Below, one piece after another: positions 1-8,496 of a stretch of 64,000 nt of DNA. The notes below the pieces were generated by a model that had not been told where the DNA came from, ran no database searches, and worked only from the letters and a program-made list of their open reading frames with translations. Position 1 is the first letter of the stretch, and every line of letters begins with the position of its first letter. The DNA lies in assembly GCF_000174355.1 (NCBI RefSeq), contig NZ_ACIS01000002.1, positions 1-64,000 of the forward strand, written 5' to 3'. Origin of the DNA: Pseudogulbenkiania ferrooxidans 2002 (GTDB taxonomy: Bacteria > Pseudomonadota > Gammaproteobacteria > Burkholderiales > Chromobacteriaceae). The position numbers were made by a program, and so were the translations under genes.

Positions 1-120
1 GAATTACCCGAACATGTAAACGGCCGTGCGGCCTGGCCTTGCCCGGAGCGCTTCGCCTTCCGGCAAGCGCCGGCCTGCGCCTGATAACAAGCACACCTTC
101 ACACAAGAGAGAGAACAGAG

Positions 121-981
121 ATGACAGACAATAATTTGACCATCGGCGTGGTTGGAGCAGGGCAAATGGGGCGCGGCATCGCCCAGGTCTGCGCCATGGC
201 CGGCATGACGGTGCTGCTCAACGACGTTTCCGAGCAGGCCGTCGCCCGTGGCATCGACACCATCGCCGGACAGCTCGACCGGCTGGTGACCAAGGACAAG
301 CTGAGCGCCGGCGCTCGCGACGAGGCACTGCGCCACCTGAAACCGGCCCATGAGCTGGCCGCACTCGCCGGGTGCGATTGCGTGATCGAGGCCGCCACCG
401 AGAACGAAGCGCTCAAGCTCGACATCTTCCGCCGCCTCGACGCCATCGTGCAGCCCAACGCCGTGCTCGCCAGCAACACCTCGTCGATTTCGATCACCCG
501 CATCGCGGCGGCGACCCAGCGACCCGACAAGGTCATCGGCATGCACTTCATGAACCCGGTGCCGGTGATGCCGCTGATCGAGGTCATCCGTGGCCTGCAC
601 ACCTCGGACGCGGTGTGCCAGGCGGTCACCCTGCTGGCCAGGCAGATCGGCAAGGTGCCGGTGGAGGTGAAGGACGGCTTTGGCTTCGTCGCCAACCGCC
701 TGCTGATTCCGATGATCAACGAGGCGATCTTCTGCCTACATGAGGGGCTGGCCAGCGCGGAAGACATCGACACCGTGATGAAGCTCGGCGCCAACCATCC
801 CATCGGGCCCTTGGCGCTGGCCGACCTGATCGGGCTGGACACCTGCCTCGCCATCATGGCGGTGCTGCACGAGGGCTTCGACGACTCGAAATACCGCCCA
901 TGCCCCTTGCTCAAGCAGATGGTCGATGCCGGCCTGCTCGGGCGCAAGACCGGCCAGGGCTTTTTCCACTACAACACCTAA
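121..981 (+). CDS. 3-hydroxyacyl-CoA (3-hydroxybutyryl-CoA) dehydrogenase
   Basis: NAD-dependent oxidation of 3-hydroxyacyl-CoA to 3-ketoacyl-CoA in short-chain fatty acid, butanoate or phenylacetate degradation; soluble. The 286-residue length is typical of the stand-alone Hbd/PaaH family. Residues 8-20 carry the Rossmann signature GVVGAGQMGRGIA, followed by a segment with SNTSSISI and the catalytic-His region GMHFMNPVPVMPLIEVI, all diagnostic of the family. The C-terminal half (KLGANHPIGPLALADLIGLD) is the standard helical domain. An enoyl-CoA hydratase follows 78 bases downstream in the same direction, so the two probably form a beta-oxidation-type pair. The ribosome site is weak (a purine-rich GAGAGAGAACAGAG stretch). 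It could equally act as PaaH, so no symbol is given. Confidence 0.93.
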   Translation: MTDNNLTIGVVGAGQMGRGIAQVCAMAGMTVLLNDVSEQAVARGIDTIAGQLDRLVTKDKLSAGARDEALRHLKPAHELAALAGCDCVIEAATENEALKLDIFRRLDAIVQPNAVLASNTSSISITRIAAATQRPDKVIGMHFMNPVPVMPLIEVIRGLHTSDAVCQAVTLLARQIGKVPVEVKDGFGFVANRLLIPMINEAIFCLHEGLASAEDIDTVMKLGANHPIGPLALADLIGLDTCLAIMAVLHEGFDDSKYRPCPLLKQMVDAGLLGRKTGQGFFHYNT

Positions 982-1059
982 GCCAAACCCGATGGCCGTC
1001 ACGGAGCTGGCGCATGGCGTCGGCTCCGCCGATCACCCTGACAACAGGAGGCATCCGCC

Positions 1060-1848
1060 ATGTCCAGCGAACCCAACGTGCTGCTCGAGATCGTCGAGCC
1101 TTCCATCTATCGTCTGACCATCAATCGTCCCAAGGCCCTGAACGCCCTGAACCGCGCCACCATCGCCGAGCTGGGCGCGGCGCTGGCGACCGTCGCCGCC
1201 GATCACGACGCGCGCGTGCTGCTGGTGACCGGCGCCGGGGACAAGGCTTTCGTGGCCGGCGCCGACATCCGCGCCATGCAGGACATGAGCCCGATCGAGG
1301 GGCAGGGCTTCGCCCGTGAAACGATGGCGGTGTTCCGCCAGCTGGAAACCCTGGCGATCCCGGTAATCGCCGTGGTCAACGGCTACGCGCTGGGCGGTGG
1401 CTGCGAGCTGGCGATGAGCTGCGACTGGATCGTGGCAGGCGAGAACGCCGTCTTCGGCCAACCCGAGGTCAACCTGGGGCTCACGCCCGGCTTCGGCGGC
1501 ACGCAGCGCCTGACGCGGCTGGTGGGGCGCGCGCGCGCCCTAGAACTCATCACCACCGGGCGCCAGATCAAGGCGGACGAGGCGCTGCGCTGGGGGCTGG
1601 TGAACCACGTATTCCCGGCGGCACAACTGATGGACGAAGCGCTCACCATGGCGCGGCAGATTGCCAGCAAGGCGCCGATCGCGGTACGGCTCAGCAAGGA
1701 GGCGGTGCAGCGCGGCCAGGATCTCGACCTCGACAACGCCTGCCAGTTCGAGGCCCAGGTGTTCGGCCTGGCGTTCTCCACCGAGGACAAGCGCGAGGGG
1801 GTGGCGGCCTTCCTCGACAAGCGCACCCCCAGCTTCAGCAACCGCTAG
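1060..1848 (+). CDS. Enoyl-CoA hydratase/isomerase family protein
   Basis: Crotonase-fold enzyme that hydrates trans-2-enoyl-CoA in the step before the dehydrogenase encoded just upstream. The 262-residue length is typical. Visible signatures are NRPKALNALN near residue 25, the oxyanion-hole segment AFVAGADIRAM around residues 63-73, and the family signature region GYALGGGCELAMSCD followed by FGQPEVNLGLTPGFGG, which contains the two catalytic acidic positions. The start is supported by AGGAGG seven bases upstream of ATG. The substrate range cannot be read from the sequence; a short-chain hydratase paired with the neighbouring 3-hydroxyacyl-CoA dehydrogenase is the simplest reading. Confidence 0.93.
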   Translation: MSSEPNVLLEIVEPSIYRLTINRPKALNALNRATIAELGAALATVAADHDARVLLVTGAGDKAFVAGADIRAMQDMSPIEGQGFARETMAVFRQLETLAIPVIAVVNGYALGGGCELAMSCDWIVAGENAVFGQPEVNLGLTPGFGGTQRLTRLVGRARALELITTGRQIKADEALRWGLVNHVFPAAQLMDEALTMARQIASKAPIAVRLSKEAVQRGQDLDLDNACQFEAQVFGLAFSTEDKREGVAAFLDKRTPSFSNR

Positions 1849-1860
1849 CACCCCGTTTTA

Positions 1861-1895
1861 CCGGAGGGGAGGTCGCACCCGCGCCGCCTCTCCGG
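1861..1895 (+). other. Inverted repeat after the hydratase gene
   Basis: Arms CCGGAGGGGAGG (1861-1872) and CCGCCTCTCCGG (1884-1895) pair at 10 of 12 positions around an 11-base loop, 13 bases after the hydratase stop. It is followed only by GTTT, so it may be a weak terminator or an mRNA-end stabiliser separating the hydratase from the channel gene. Confidence 0.4.
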
Positions 1896-1961
1896 CGTTT
1901 CACCCCCGCAGTACTGAACCACCCACCATAACAATCACAACTTCCATGGAGGAAAACTATC

Positions 1962-2594
1962 ATGACTGCACCTCAGCAGGGTCTTCAGATCGTCGAAACC
2001 CGTACCACCCTTGCCGACCCGACCGCCCTGGGCGTGTTCGGCCTGTCGCTGGTCACCTTTGTGGCGGCCTCGGCCAAGATGCACTGGACCGAGGGCGTCG
2101 GCTACCTCATCCCGTGGACCATGTTCCTGGGGTCGATCGCGCAGATCTGGGCATCGTCGCTCGACTTCAAGAAAAACAACTACTTCGGAGCCATCGTGCT
2201 GGGGGTGTACGGCCTGTTCTGGATGGCCGTGTCGATGCACTGGGCGATCAGCCTGGGCTGGTTCGGCGCCATCAACCCAGCCCAGTTTGACCCCAAGCAG
2301 ATTGCCTTTGCCTTCTTCGGCTACGGCATCTTCTCGCTGTTCATCATGGTGGTGGCGTTCGAGACCAACAAGGTGTTCGCCACCATCGTGGTGCTGATCA
2401 ACGTCCTGCTGTTTTCGCTCGGTTTTGCCGCGCTGGGCGTGGCCAAGGCCCAGTTCAGCACCGCCGCGGCCTGGTCGGAACTGTTGATCTCGCTGCTGGG
2501 CTTCTACGCCTGCGGCGCGATCTTCTTCCGGAATTTCTTCGGCCGGGAAATCCTGCCCCTGGGCGCCCCGCTGGGTCTGATCAAACGTAGCTGA
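1962..2594 (+). CDS. SatP/GPR1-FUN34-YaaH family acetate/succinate transporter
   Basis: Inner-membrane channel-like transporter for acetate or other small monocarboxylates. The 210-residue protein has six hydrophobic segments. It shows the family pattern: DPTALGVFGLSLVTF corresponds to the conserved NPAPLG motif of the first helix, SIAQIWASSLDFKKNN to the second-helix GIAQ...E/DYKKGN motif, and the C-terminus FFGREILPLG matches the FGR..LPIG ending of E. coli SatP. GGAGG lies nine bases before the ATG. Placement after beta-oxidation genes suggests uptake or release of short-chain acids, which is inference. AmiS/UreI transporters are of similar size but lack this DP/NP..LG and FGR..LP pairing. 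Confidence 0.82.
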   Translation: MTAPQQGLQIVETRTTLADPTALGVFGLSLVTFVAASAKMHWTEGVGYLIPWTMFLGSIAQIWASSLDFKKNNYFGAIVLGVYGLFWMAVSMHWAISLGWFGAINPAQFDPKQIAFAFFGYGIFSLFIMVVAFETNKVFATIVVLINVLLFSLGFAALGVAKAQFSTAAAWSELLISLLGFYACGAIFFRNFFGREILPLGAPLGLIKRS

Positions 2595-2604
2595 TGCCCA
2601 TCCC

Positions 2605-2632
2605 CGGGCGTGCCTGCGAGCGCGCCCGTTTT
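2605..2632 (+). terminator. Rho-independent terminator after the SatP-type gene
   Basis: Arms CGGGCGTGC (2605-2613) and GCGCGCCCG (2620-2628) form a nine-pair stem (one G-U) with a six-base loop, directly followed by TTTT. It lies 11 bases after the transporter stop and ends the rightward unit before the convergent ABC operon. Confidence 0.8.
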
Positions 2633-2739
2633 GTTGCTTCACTCCCGCAAATCTGGTCGAAACGACCGTCCTCCTGCCGGGGCGGTAGAGACTTCCCCTC
2701 CCATAAAGAAGCACAGTCGATCGGCCACTCTACGCGCCG

Positions 2740-3456
2740 CTAGCGCCGCACGCTCACTTCGAACAGCGTGGCGGCACGCTCGGGCGGCTGCAGTTGCCCA
2801 TCCACCAGAAAGATGCGGCGGTCGGCGGCCTGGGCGAAGGTGGGGTCGTGCGTGACCGCGACCACGGCGCGGTTCTGGTTGCGCGCCAGGTCGTGCAGGA
2901 TGTCGCGCACGTTGGCGCTGGCATGGGTGTCGAGCGAGCCGCTCGGCTCGTCCGCCAGGATCAGCTGCGGGTCGTTCGCCAGTGCGCGCGCCACGGCCAC
3001 GCGCTGGCGCTGCCCGCCGGACATCTGGCTCGGTCGCTTGTGCATCTGTTCGGCCAGATCGAAGGTGCGCAATAGCTCGCTCGCCTTGTCGCGCGCCTCG
3101 TCCTCTTCCAGTCGCGCCAGTTTGCGCATCGGCAGCATCACGTTGTCGAGCGCCGAGAACTCTTCCAGCAGGAAGTGGAACTGGAACACGAAGCCGATGC
3201 GTTCCAGCCGGATATGGGCGAGGTGGTCTTCGCTCAGGCCGGTGGTCAGGGTATCGTCCAGCCACACCCGGCCGGCGCTGGGCATGTCGAGCAGGCCCAA
3301 GAGATAGAGCAGCGACGACTTGCCGGAGCCGGATGGCCCCATGATGGCGACGAACTCGCCGCGCGCGATCTCCAGATCGATGTTCTCCACCAGCGTGGTG
3401 GGCACGTCGCCCGGCAGCACGCGCGTGAGCGCCTCCGTACGAAGCACCGTGCTCAT
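2740..3456 (-). CDS. ABC transporter ATP-binding protein (LolD/MacB/DevA type)
   Basis: Cytoplasmic ATPase of a tripartite-type exporter. It has 238 residues, the size of a single nucleotide-binding domain. Walker A is GPSGSGKSS (about residues 40-48), the Q-loop FVFQFHFLLEEFSALDNV is typical of the LolD/MacB/FtsE group, the ABC signature is MSGGQRQRVAVARAL, Walker B is LILADEPSGSLD, and the H-loop is VTHD. The start codon overlaps the stop of the permease gene (ATGA), and the preceding gene is a membrane fusion protein, so the operon order is MFP-permease-ATPase as in devBCA. The exported substrate is unknown. Confidence 0.93.
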   Translation of the reverse strand: MSTVLRTEALTRVLPGDVPTTLVENIDLEIARGEFVAIMGPSGSGKSSLLYLLGLLDMPSAGRVWLDDTLTTGLSEDHLAHIRLERIGFVFQFHFLLEEFSALDNVMLPMRKLARLEEDEARDKASELLRTFDLAEQMHKRPSQMSGGQRQRVAVARALANDPQLILADEPSGSLDTHASANVRDILHDLARNQNRAVVAVTHDPTFAQAADRRIFLVDGQLQPPERAATLFEVSVRR

Positions 3457-4697
3457 GCGGCACCTCGCAGGATGTCCACCGGGCGCACACGTCCGCCCTT
3501 GCGCGCCGGCAGGTAGGCGGCGATCAGCGCCGAACCCATGGCGAACCCCGCCGCCAGCGCCATCTGGTCCCAGCCCCAGTAGATCGGCAGAAAGGCTTGC
3601 GTGGTGATGAACGGGCTTTTCACTTCCACCCGCGCGAGGCCGGCCATCAGCGCCAACCCCAGGCCGGTGCCGAGCACGCTGCCGACGAGGCCGAGCACGG
3701 CGCCTTCGATCAGGAAGATCAGGCGGATATCGCGTGCGTGAAAGCCGATCGATTTGAGGATGGCGATGTCGCGGGTTTTTTCCAGCACTACGGTAGAAAT
3801 CACGTTGTAGATGCCGAAGGCGGCCACGATCAGGGTGGCGGCCACCACGCTATACATGATGATGTTGCGTATCTTTACCAGATTCATGATGTCTTCGCTC
3901 GCTTCCTGCCACGACTGACTCTTGTAGCCGAGCGCCCGTTCTATCTGGCCCGCAACAACCGGTGCGCGCGCCGGGTCGTCCAGTTTGAGGATGAAGCGGT
4001 TGGCCACGTTGGGCCGGCCCAGCAGGGTCTGTGCGCGCTTGAGGATGATGAAGGTCTGCCCTTCGTCGTAGGAGGCGGTGCCGGTGCGGAATAGCGCCAC
4101 GATCTTCATCACGCGCACGAGGCCGGTGGGGGAGGTGACCGAGATTTTGTCGCCGAGCTTGGCGCGGAATTTGTCGGCAAGACCGGTGCCGATGATGATG
4201 CCGTCCGGGTCGGAGTGCAGCGAGGCGAGCGAGCCGGACACAAAATACTGGTCAATGGTGCTGACGTTCTTCATCAGATCCGGCTCGACGCCATTGATGG
4301 CTGCGCCCAAGTCCTTGCCGGCAAAGGTGAAAATGGCCTGCCCGAGCAGCACCGGCGCCACGCGCAGGCCCGGCAGGCGGCTGACGAAGTCCAGCTTCTG
4401 CTTGTACTGGCGGATGCCGCGCACCTCGGTTTCCGGCTTGACGCCATGGATCTCCACCGCGCCGTGCGCAGCTGCCAACTCGGCCGCCTGCGGCTTGGCC
4501 AGGCGGAATTCGTCGTACACGGTGATGTGGGCCGAGTTGTCCACCAGGCGGCGCATGAAGTCCTGCTCCGAACCGCGCATCAGGGCCGACACGGCGAGAA
4601 AGAACGCCACGCCGAGGCCGATGCCGGCAAGCGAAACCAGCGTCTGGCGCCGGCGCGACAACAGGTGGCTGAGGGCGATCGAGACCGCCAAATTCAT
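3453..4697 (-). CDS. FtsX-like ABC transporter permease
   Basis: Inner-membrane permease of the MacB/LolCE/DevC type, 414 residues with one N-terminal membrane helix (SLAGIGLGVAFFLAVSALM), a large periplasmic domain (about residues 45-270) and three C-terminal helices starting at MYSVVAATLIVAAFGIYNV. The ending with RPVDILRG is the usual FtsX-domain C-terminus. It overlaps both neighbours by four bases (ATGA at each junction), so translation is coupled. With the adjacent ATPase and fusion protein it should form a mechanotransmission-type exporter reaching toward an outer-membrane channel. Confidence 0.92.
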   Translation of the reverse strand: MNLAVSIALSHLLSRRRQTLVSLAGIGLGVAFFLAVSALMRGSEQDFMRRLVDNSAHITVYDEFRLAKPQAAELAAAHGAVEIHGVKPETEVRGIRQYKQKLDFVSRLPGLRVAPVLLGQAIFTFAGKDLGAAINGVEPDLMKNVSTIDQYFVSGSLASLHSDPDGIIIGTGLADKFRAKLGDKISVTSPTGLVRVMKIVALFRTGTASYDEGQTFIILKRAQTLLGRPNVANRFILKLDDPARAPVVAGQIERALGYKSQSWQEASEDIMNLVKIRNIIMYSVVAATLIVAAFGIYNVISTVVLEKTRDIAILKSIGFHARDIRLIFLIEGAVLGLVGSVLGTGLGLALMAGLARVEVKSPFITTQAFLPIYWGWDQMALAAGFAMGSALIAAYLPARKGGRVRPVDILRGAA

Positions 4698-5761
4698 CGG
4701 GACGTTCCTGCCGGCGAAGCATCGGGCTGGATGCGCACCTTCTGCGCATCCTTCAGTTCGGCCGGCGGTTCGGCGATGAAGGTGTCGCCATCGTTCAAGC
4801 CGGCCAGCACCTCGCTGCGGTCCGCCCCCTTGGCGCCGAGCGTGAGGGTTTGCTTGGACGCCCGGCCGTTGCGCACCAGCCAGATCGCGTTGCCGTTGAG
4901 CGCCGTGCTCGGCACCAGCAGCGCGTGTTCCCGCCGGGCCAGAATGATATTGACCTCAGTGGTCATGCCGATCAGCAGCGGGGTGCCCGGCGGCAGGGCG
5001 ATGCGCACGCGGTAGTTGCGCGCCAGCGGGTCACCCTTGGCGGTAATCTCCGCGACTTTGCCCTCGAACACGCGTCCGGGGAAGCCGTCGGCGGTGATCT
5101 GGGCCGGCTGGCCCACTTTGACGCCGGCGATGTCCTCTTCATCGACCACGGTGGTGATGCGCGGTGGCGCGCCAGACTGGGCCAGATAGAACACCGGCTG
5201 ATTGACCGGGATGAAGTCGCCCACCTCGCCGTCGCGGCGGATGATGCGCCCGGCGCCGGGCGCGCGCAGCGTCATGAACTTGATCTGCTCTTCGATGTGG
5301 CGCGTGGTGGCTCGGGCGGAATCGAGCGTGGAGCGGACCTGATCGAGCTGGTCGATAGTGGCGAAGCCGGAGCCGAACAACGCCTGCAGACGCTGCCAGT
5401 GTTGTTCGGCGTAACGCAGCCGCGCCTGTTCGTCGCCCAGGCTGGCGCGCAGGTCGCTATCGTCGAGCCGGGCCAGGATTTGCCCCGGTGTCACCTGGGC
5501 ACCTTCATCCGCGCGCAGCTCGACCAGCCGCCCGCCGACCTGCGGAGCGATGGTGACCGTCACGCTGGCCTCGACGTTGCCGGTGGCGTACACCGCCTGG
5601 ATGGCCGGCCCGCGCGTGGGGTGGCCCACCTTGACCACGGGCGGCGCAAGCCAGTGCCAGAGCAGGACGGACAGCCCGGCGGCGAACAGCAGGAAGAAGG
5701 CCCCTTTGCCTGCCCGATAGAGGGCGGTTTTTCGGTGGGAACGGCTATCGTTCGATGCCAT
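4694..5761 (-). CDS. HlyD/DevB-like periplasmic adaptor (membrane fusion protein)
   Basis: Adaptor linking the ABC permease to an outer-membrane factor. The protein has 355 residues: an N-terminal membrane anchor (FFLLFAAGLSVLLWHWL, about residues 22-38), a lipoyl half-motif (ATGNVEASVTVTIAPQVGGR), a coiled-coil hairpin (about 110-165), the second lipoyl half (FMTLRAPGAGRIIRRDGEVGD) and beta-barrel and membrane-proximal domains. It is first in a three-gene operon read leftward. No outer-membrane channel gene lies next to it, so the complex probably recruits TolC or the like from elsewhere. Confidence 0.9.
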   Translation of the reverse strand: MASNDSRSHRKTALYRAGKGAFFLLFAAGLSVLLWHWLAPPVVKVGHPTRGPAIQAVYATGNVEASVTVTIAPQVGGRLVELRADEGAQVTPGQILARLDDSDLRASLGDEQARLRYAEQHWQRLQALFGSGFATIDQLDQVRSTLDSARATTRHIEEQIKFMTLRAPGAGRIIRRDGEVGDFIPVNQPVFYLAQSGAPPRITTVVDEEDIAGVKVGQPAQITADGFPGRVFEGKVAEITAKGDPLARNYRVRIALPPGTPLLIGMTTEVNIILARREHALLVPSTALNGNAIWLVRNGRASKQTLTLGAKGADRSEVLAGLNDGDTFIAEPPAELKDAQKVRIQPDASPAGTSR

Positions 5762-6099
5762 ATCGTGTCATTGGTCGCTTCATAAACAGGCGCTACGGCC
5801 AGCGGAATACGATTCCACCTGCGTGAGGTGGCGCTGCGCGAGCCCTTCATCTGCCTTGCTATCGATGGTTCGGCCAACCCCGCCAGGCCGTCCAGCGTGT
5901 TGCAAGGAACTATGTTGACGATAGATCGCGCCGCCGGCGAGTGCCATGCGTGGTGTCAAGATTTATACAGAATGGATGGGGTGGGGCAGGAACAGACGGT
6001 GATCTACCCGTGCCGGCAAATCACATGCGACAACACGGTGGCGAGCCATGTCCACCGGCGAGAACGGTACGCCAGGCACGGTGCAGCGTGAGGACGGGT
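5762..6099. other. 338-base gap between the exporter operon and the suf operon end
   Basis: No credible gene. The left part must hold the leftward promoter of the exporter operon, but I see no convincing -35/-10 pair. A copy of the repeated word TTCGGCCAAC sits at 5869-5878. No U-tract hairpin was found after the Rieske gene. Confidence 0.5.
5869..5878 (+). repeat. Copy of recurrent word TTCGGCCAAC (intergenic)
   Basis: One of at least 14 copies in the window; this copy is in non-coding DNA. See the finding on the recurrent word. Confidence 0.45.
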
Positions 6100-6420
6100 T
6101 CAATCGAAGCGGTCGTCGCGCACCTGCACCATGCCCTGTTCGACGCGCACCGGGAAGGTGGCCACCGGTTCGTAGGCGGGCGGGCCGAGCGCCGCGCCGG
6201 TGCGCAGCGAGAACGGCGCGCCGTGGCGTGGGCAGACGATGCAGTCACCCAGCACCTCGCCACCGGACAGGGTCTCGGCTTCGTGGCTGCACAGGTCCTC
6301 GATAGCGTAATAGCGGCCTTCGACGTTGAACACGGCAATCGGCACGCCGTCGGCATCCACGGTACGGAAGGTTCCGGGCGGGAAGCCATCGGCCGGGGCC
6401 ACGTCGAGCCAGTCGCTCAT
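6100..6420 (-). CDS. Rieske-type [2Fe-2S] ferredoxin of the SUF operon
   Basis: Small non-heme Rieske protein (106 residues), likely an electron carrier. The two cluster motifs are C-S-H in EDLCSHEAE and C-P-R-H-G in DCIVCPRHGAPFSL, giving Cys-X-His and Cys-X2-His ligands. I chose MSDWLDVAP as the start because its ATG overlaps the sufT stop (ATGA). A longer frame upstream adds only arginine/glycine-rich residues that are the antisense-like reading of sufT. It is the last gene of the suf operon; similar ferredoxins accompany SUF genes in many bacteria and may supply electrons for cluster assembly (inference). Confidence 0.88.
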   Translation of the reverse strand: MSDWLDVAPADGFPPGTFRTVDADGVPIAVFNVEGRYYAIEDLCSHEAETLSGGEVLGDCIVCPRHGAPFSLRTGAALGPPAYEPVATFPVRVEQGMVQVRDDRFD

Positions 6421-6779
6421 CACAGCAAGCCCAGTTCCAGGCGTGCCGCCTCGCTCATCATGTCCTGCGACCAGGGCGGCTCCCACACCAGTTCGACCTC
6501 GGCCTCGTGCACGCCGTCGACGCGTTCCACCGCCTCGGCCACCAGGGCGGGAAAGGTCTGCGCCACCGGGCAGCCCGGCGCGGTCAGCGTCAGGTCGATC
6601 CGGACCTTGCCCTCGGCGTCATCCACGTCGAGCGCGTAGACGAGGCCCAGGTCGTAGATGTTGACCGGAATTTCCGGGTCGTACACGGTGCGCAGCGCCT
6701 CGATCACGCGCTGCTGCAATTCGGAAACCGGGGGCGGGGTGGCGTCGTCGTTGCGGTGATGCCAGTGGAACAGGTCCAT
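6420..6779 (-). CDS. sufT: SufT, DUF59/MIP18-family Fe-S maturation factor
   Basis: 119-residue protein with the DUF59 core TVYDPEIPVNIYDLGLVYAL and the conserved TLTAPGCPVAQTFPALV segment, in which the Cys is the family's reactive residue. The C-terminal VELVWEPPWSQDMMSEAARLELG is the standard SufT ending. SufT assists transfer of iron-sulfur clusters to target proteins. The start MDLFHWHH lies five bases after the sufU stop, and its own stop overlaps the Rieske start, fitting translational coupling through the operon. Confidence 0.93.
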   Translation of the reverse strand: MDLFHWHHRNDDATPPPVSELQQRVIEALRTVYDPEIPVNIYDLGLVYALDVDDAEGKVRIDLTLTAPGCPVAQTFPALVAEAVERVDGVHEAEVELVWEPPWSQDMMSEAARLELGLL

Positions 6780-6784
6780 CGTCT

Positions 6785-7234
6785 TCACTCCGTCGATACC
6801 GGCTGGTCGCTCTGGTGCAGCGCCGCCAGCAGGGTATGCCAGGCCAGGGTGGCGCACTTCACCCGGGTCGGAAACTCGCGCACCCCGGCCAGCACGGCAA
6901 GCTTGCCGAGCGGCGCCTCGGCGGAAGTGGCGTCCTCGGCCGTCACCAGCGCGTGGAAGACGGCGAACAGCGCTTCGGCCTCGGCCTCGGTCTTGCCCTT
7001 GAGCGCATCGGTCATCAGCGAGGCCGAGGCGGTGGAAATGGCGCAGCCGGCGCCTTCGAAACAGGCGTCCTCGATCACGCCGTCCACCACCTTGAGCGAC
7101 AGCGAAAGATGGTCGCCGCACAGCGGGTTGAAACCCTCGGCGTGGCGGTTCGCCCCCGCCAGCGGGCCGAAATTATGCGGTCGGCGATAGTGGTCGACGA
7201 TGAGTTCCTGGTAGAGATCGCGCAAGTCGGACAT
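6785..7234 (-). CDS. sufU: SufU-type iron-sulfur scaffold / sulfur acceptor
   Basis: 149-residue IscU-fold protein. Three conserved cysteines are visible: FNPLCGDHL, GAGCAISTASASLM and RVKCATLAWHTL. The insertion between the second and third Cys (about residues 65-120) is the feature separating SufU from IscU. In SufS/SufU systems SufU accepts persulfide sulfur from SufS. The start ATG overlaps the sufS stop (ATGA). No sufE or sufA is present in the operon, so SufU is the likely partner of SufS here. Confidence 0.93.
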   Translation of the reverse strand: MSDLRDLYQELIVDHYRRPHNFGPLAGANRHAEGFNPLCGDHLSLSLKVVDGVIEDACFEGAGCAISTASASLMTDALKGKTEAEAEALFAVFHALVTAEDATSAEAPLGKLAVLAGVREFPTRVKCATLAWHTLLAALHQSDQPVSTE

Positions 7235-8496
7235 CAGCCAAACACCTCCCGGGCCTTGCGGATGGCGTGCATCAGCACATCCACCTCCTCGGCCGTGTTG
7301 TAGAGGGCGAACGAGGCGCGCACCGTGGCGGGCAGGCCGAAATGCGCCATCACCGGCATCGCGCAATGGTGTCCGGCGCGCACCGCCACCCCTTCCAGGT
7401 CCAGGATCGTCCCGACGTCGTGCGGATGCACGCCCTCCAGGGTGAACGCCAGGATGCTCGCCTTGTCGCGCGCCGTGCCGATCAGGCGCAGGCCGGGTAT
7501 CTGCATGGCCTGGGCGGTGGCGGCGGCGAGCAGGGCCTGCTCGTGGGCGGCGACGACGGGCAAGCCCAGCGTGTTCAGGTAGTCGATGGCCGCCCCCAGG
7601 CCGATGGCGCCGGCGATATTCGGGGTGCCGGCCTCGAACTTGTAGGGCAGGTCGTTGTAGGTGGTGCCGGCGAAACTGACCTGGCGGATCATGTCGCCGC
7701 CGCCCTGGTAGGGCGGCATCGACTCCAGTAGCGCCCCCTTGCCGTAGAGCACGCCGATGCCGGTGGGGCCGTACAGCTTGTGGCCGGAAAAGGCGTAGAA
7801 ATCGCAGTCGAGCGCCTGCACGTCGACCGGCCGGTGAGCGACGGCCTGGGCGCCGTCGACCAGCACCACCGCCCCGGCGGCGTGGGCCAGCTCGATCAGC
7901 TGGCGCACCGGGTTGACGGTGCCCAGCGCATTAGACAGCTGCGTCACCGCAACGAGGCGGGTGGCCGGGCTCAGCAGGCGGGCGAATTCGTCGAGCTTCA
8001 GCTCGCCCGTGTCGTCGATGGGGGCGACGCGCAGCACCGCGCCGCTGCGCTCACACAACAGCTGCCACGGTACGATGTTGGAGTGGTGCTCCATCTCGGT
8101 GATCAGTATCTCATCGCCAGGCTGCAAACGTTGGCCGAAGCTCGCCGCCACCAGGTTGATTGCCTCGGTGGTGCCGCGCACGAACACGATTTCCTCGTGC
8201 CGGGCCGCGTTGATGAAGCGCCGCACCGTATCGCGTGCCGCCTCGAAGGCGTCGGTAGCACGCTGGCTCAGGGTATGCACGCCACGGTGGACGTTGGCGT
8301 TGATCTCGCCGTAGTACCGCGTTTCGGTCTCGATCACGCTGCGTGGCTTCTGGCTGGTGGCGGCGTTATCCAGGTAGACCAGCGGCTTGCCGTGCACGGT
8401 CTGGTACAGGATGGGAAAATCCTGCCGCAGCCGCACCACGTCCAGCCTCGGCGGCGAGTCACGGCGGACGGTCCCTTGATTCACCGGGGCATTCAT
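7234..8496 (-). CDS. sufS: SufS cysteine desulfurase
   Basis: PLP enzyme that removes sulfur from cysteine and supplies persulfide to SufU. It has 420 residues and begins MNAPVNQGTVRRDS, where the ATG overlaps the sufD stop. Visible landmarks are YLDNAATSQKP, the EMEHHSNIVPWQ motif, the DGAQAVAHRPVDV segment, the PLP-lysine region YAFSGHKLYGPTGIG, and the active-site cysteine loop RAGHHCAMPVM near the C-terminus. A longer upstream open frame is only the shadow of sufD. One copy of the recurrent 10-base word lies within the gene at 8130-8139. Confidence 0.95.
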   Translation of the reverse strand: MNAPVNQGTVRRDSPPRLDVVRLRQDFPILYQTVHGKPLVYLDNAATSQKPRSVIETETRYYGEINANVHRGVHTLSQRATDAFEAARDTVRRFINAARHEEIVFVRGTTEAINLVAASFGQRLQPGDEILITEMEHHSNIVPWQLLCERSGAVLRVAPIDDTGELKLDEFARLLSPATRLVAVTQLSNALGTVNPVRQLIELAHAAGAVVLVDGAQAVAHRPVDVQALDCDFYAFSGHKLYGPTGIGVLYGKGALLESMPPYQGGGDMIRQVSFAGTTYNDLPYKFEAGTPNIAGAIGLGAAIDYLNTLGLPVVAAHEQALLAAATAQAMQIPGLRLIGTARDKASILAFTLEGVHPHDVGTILDLEGVAVRAGHHCAMPVMAHFGLPATVRASFALYNTAEEVDVLMHAIRKAREVFG

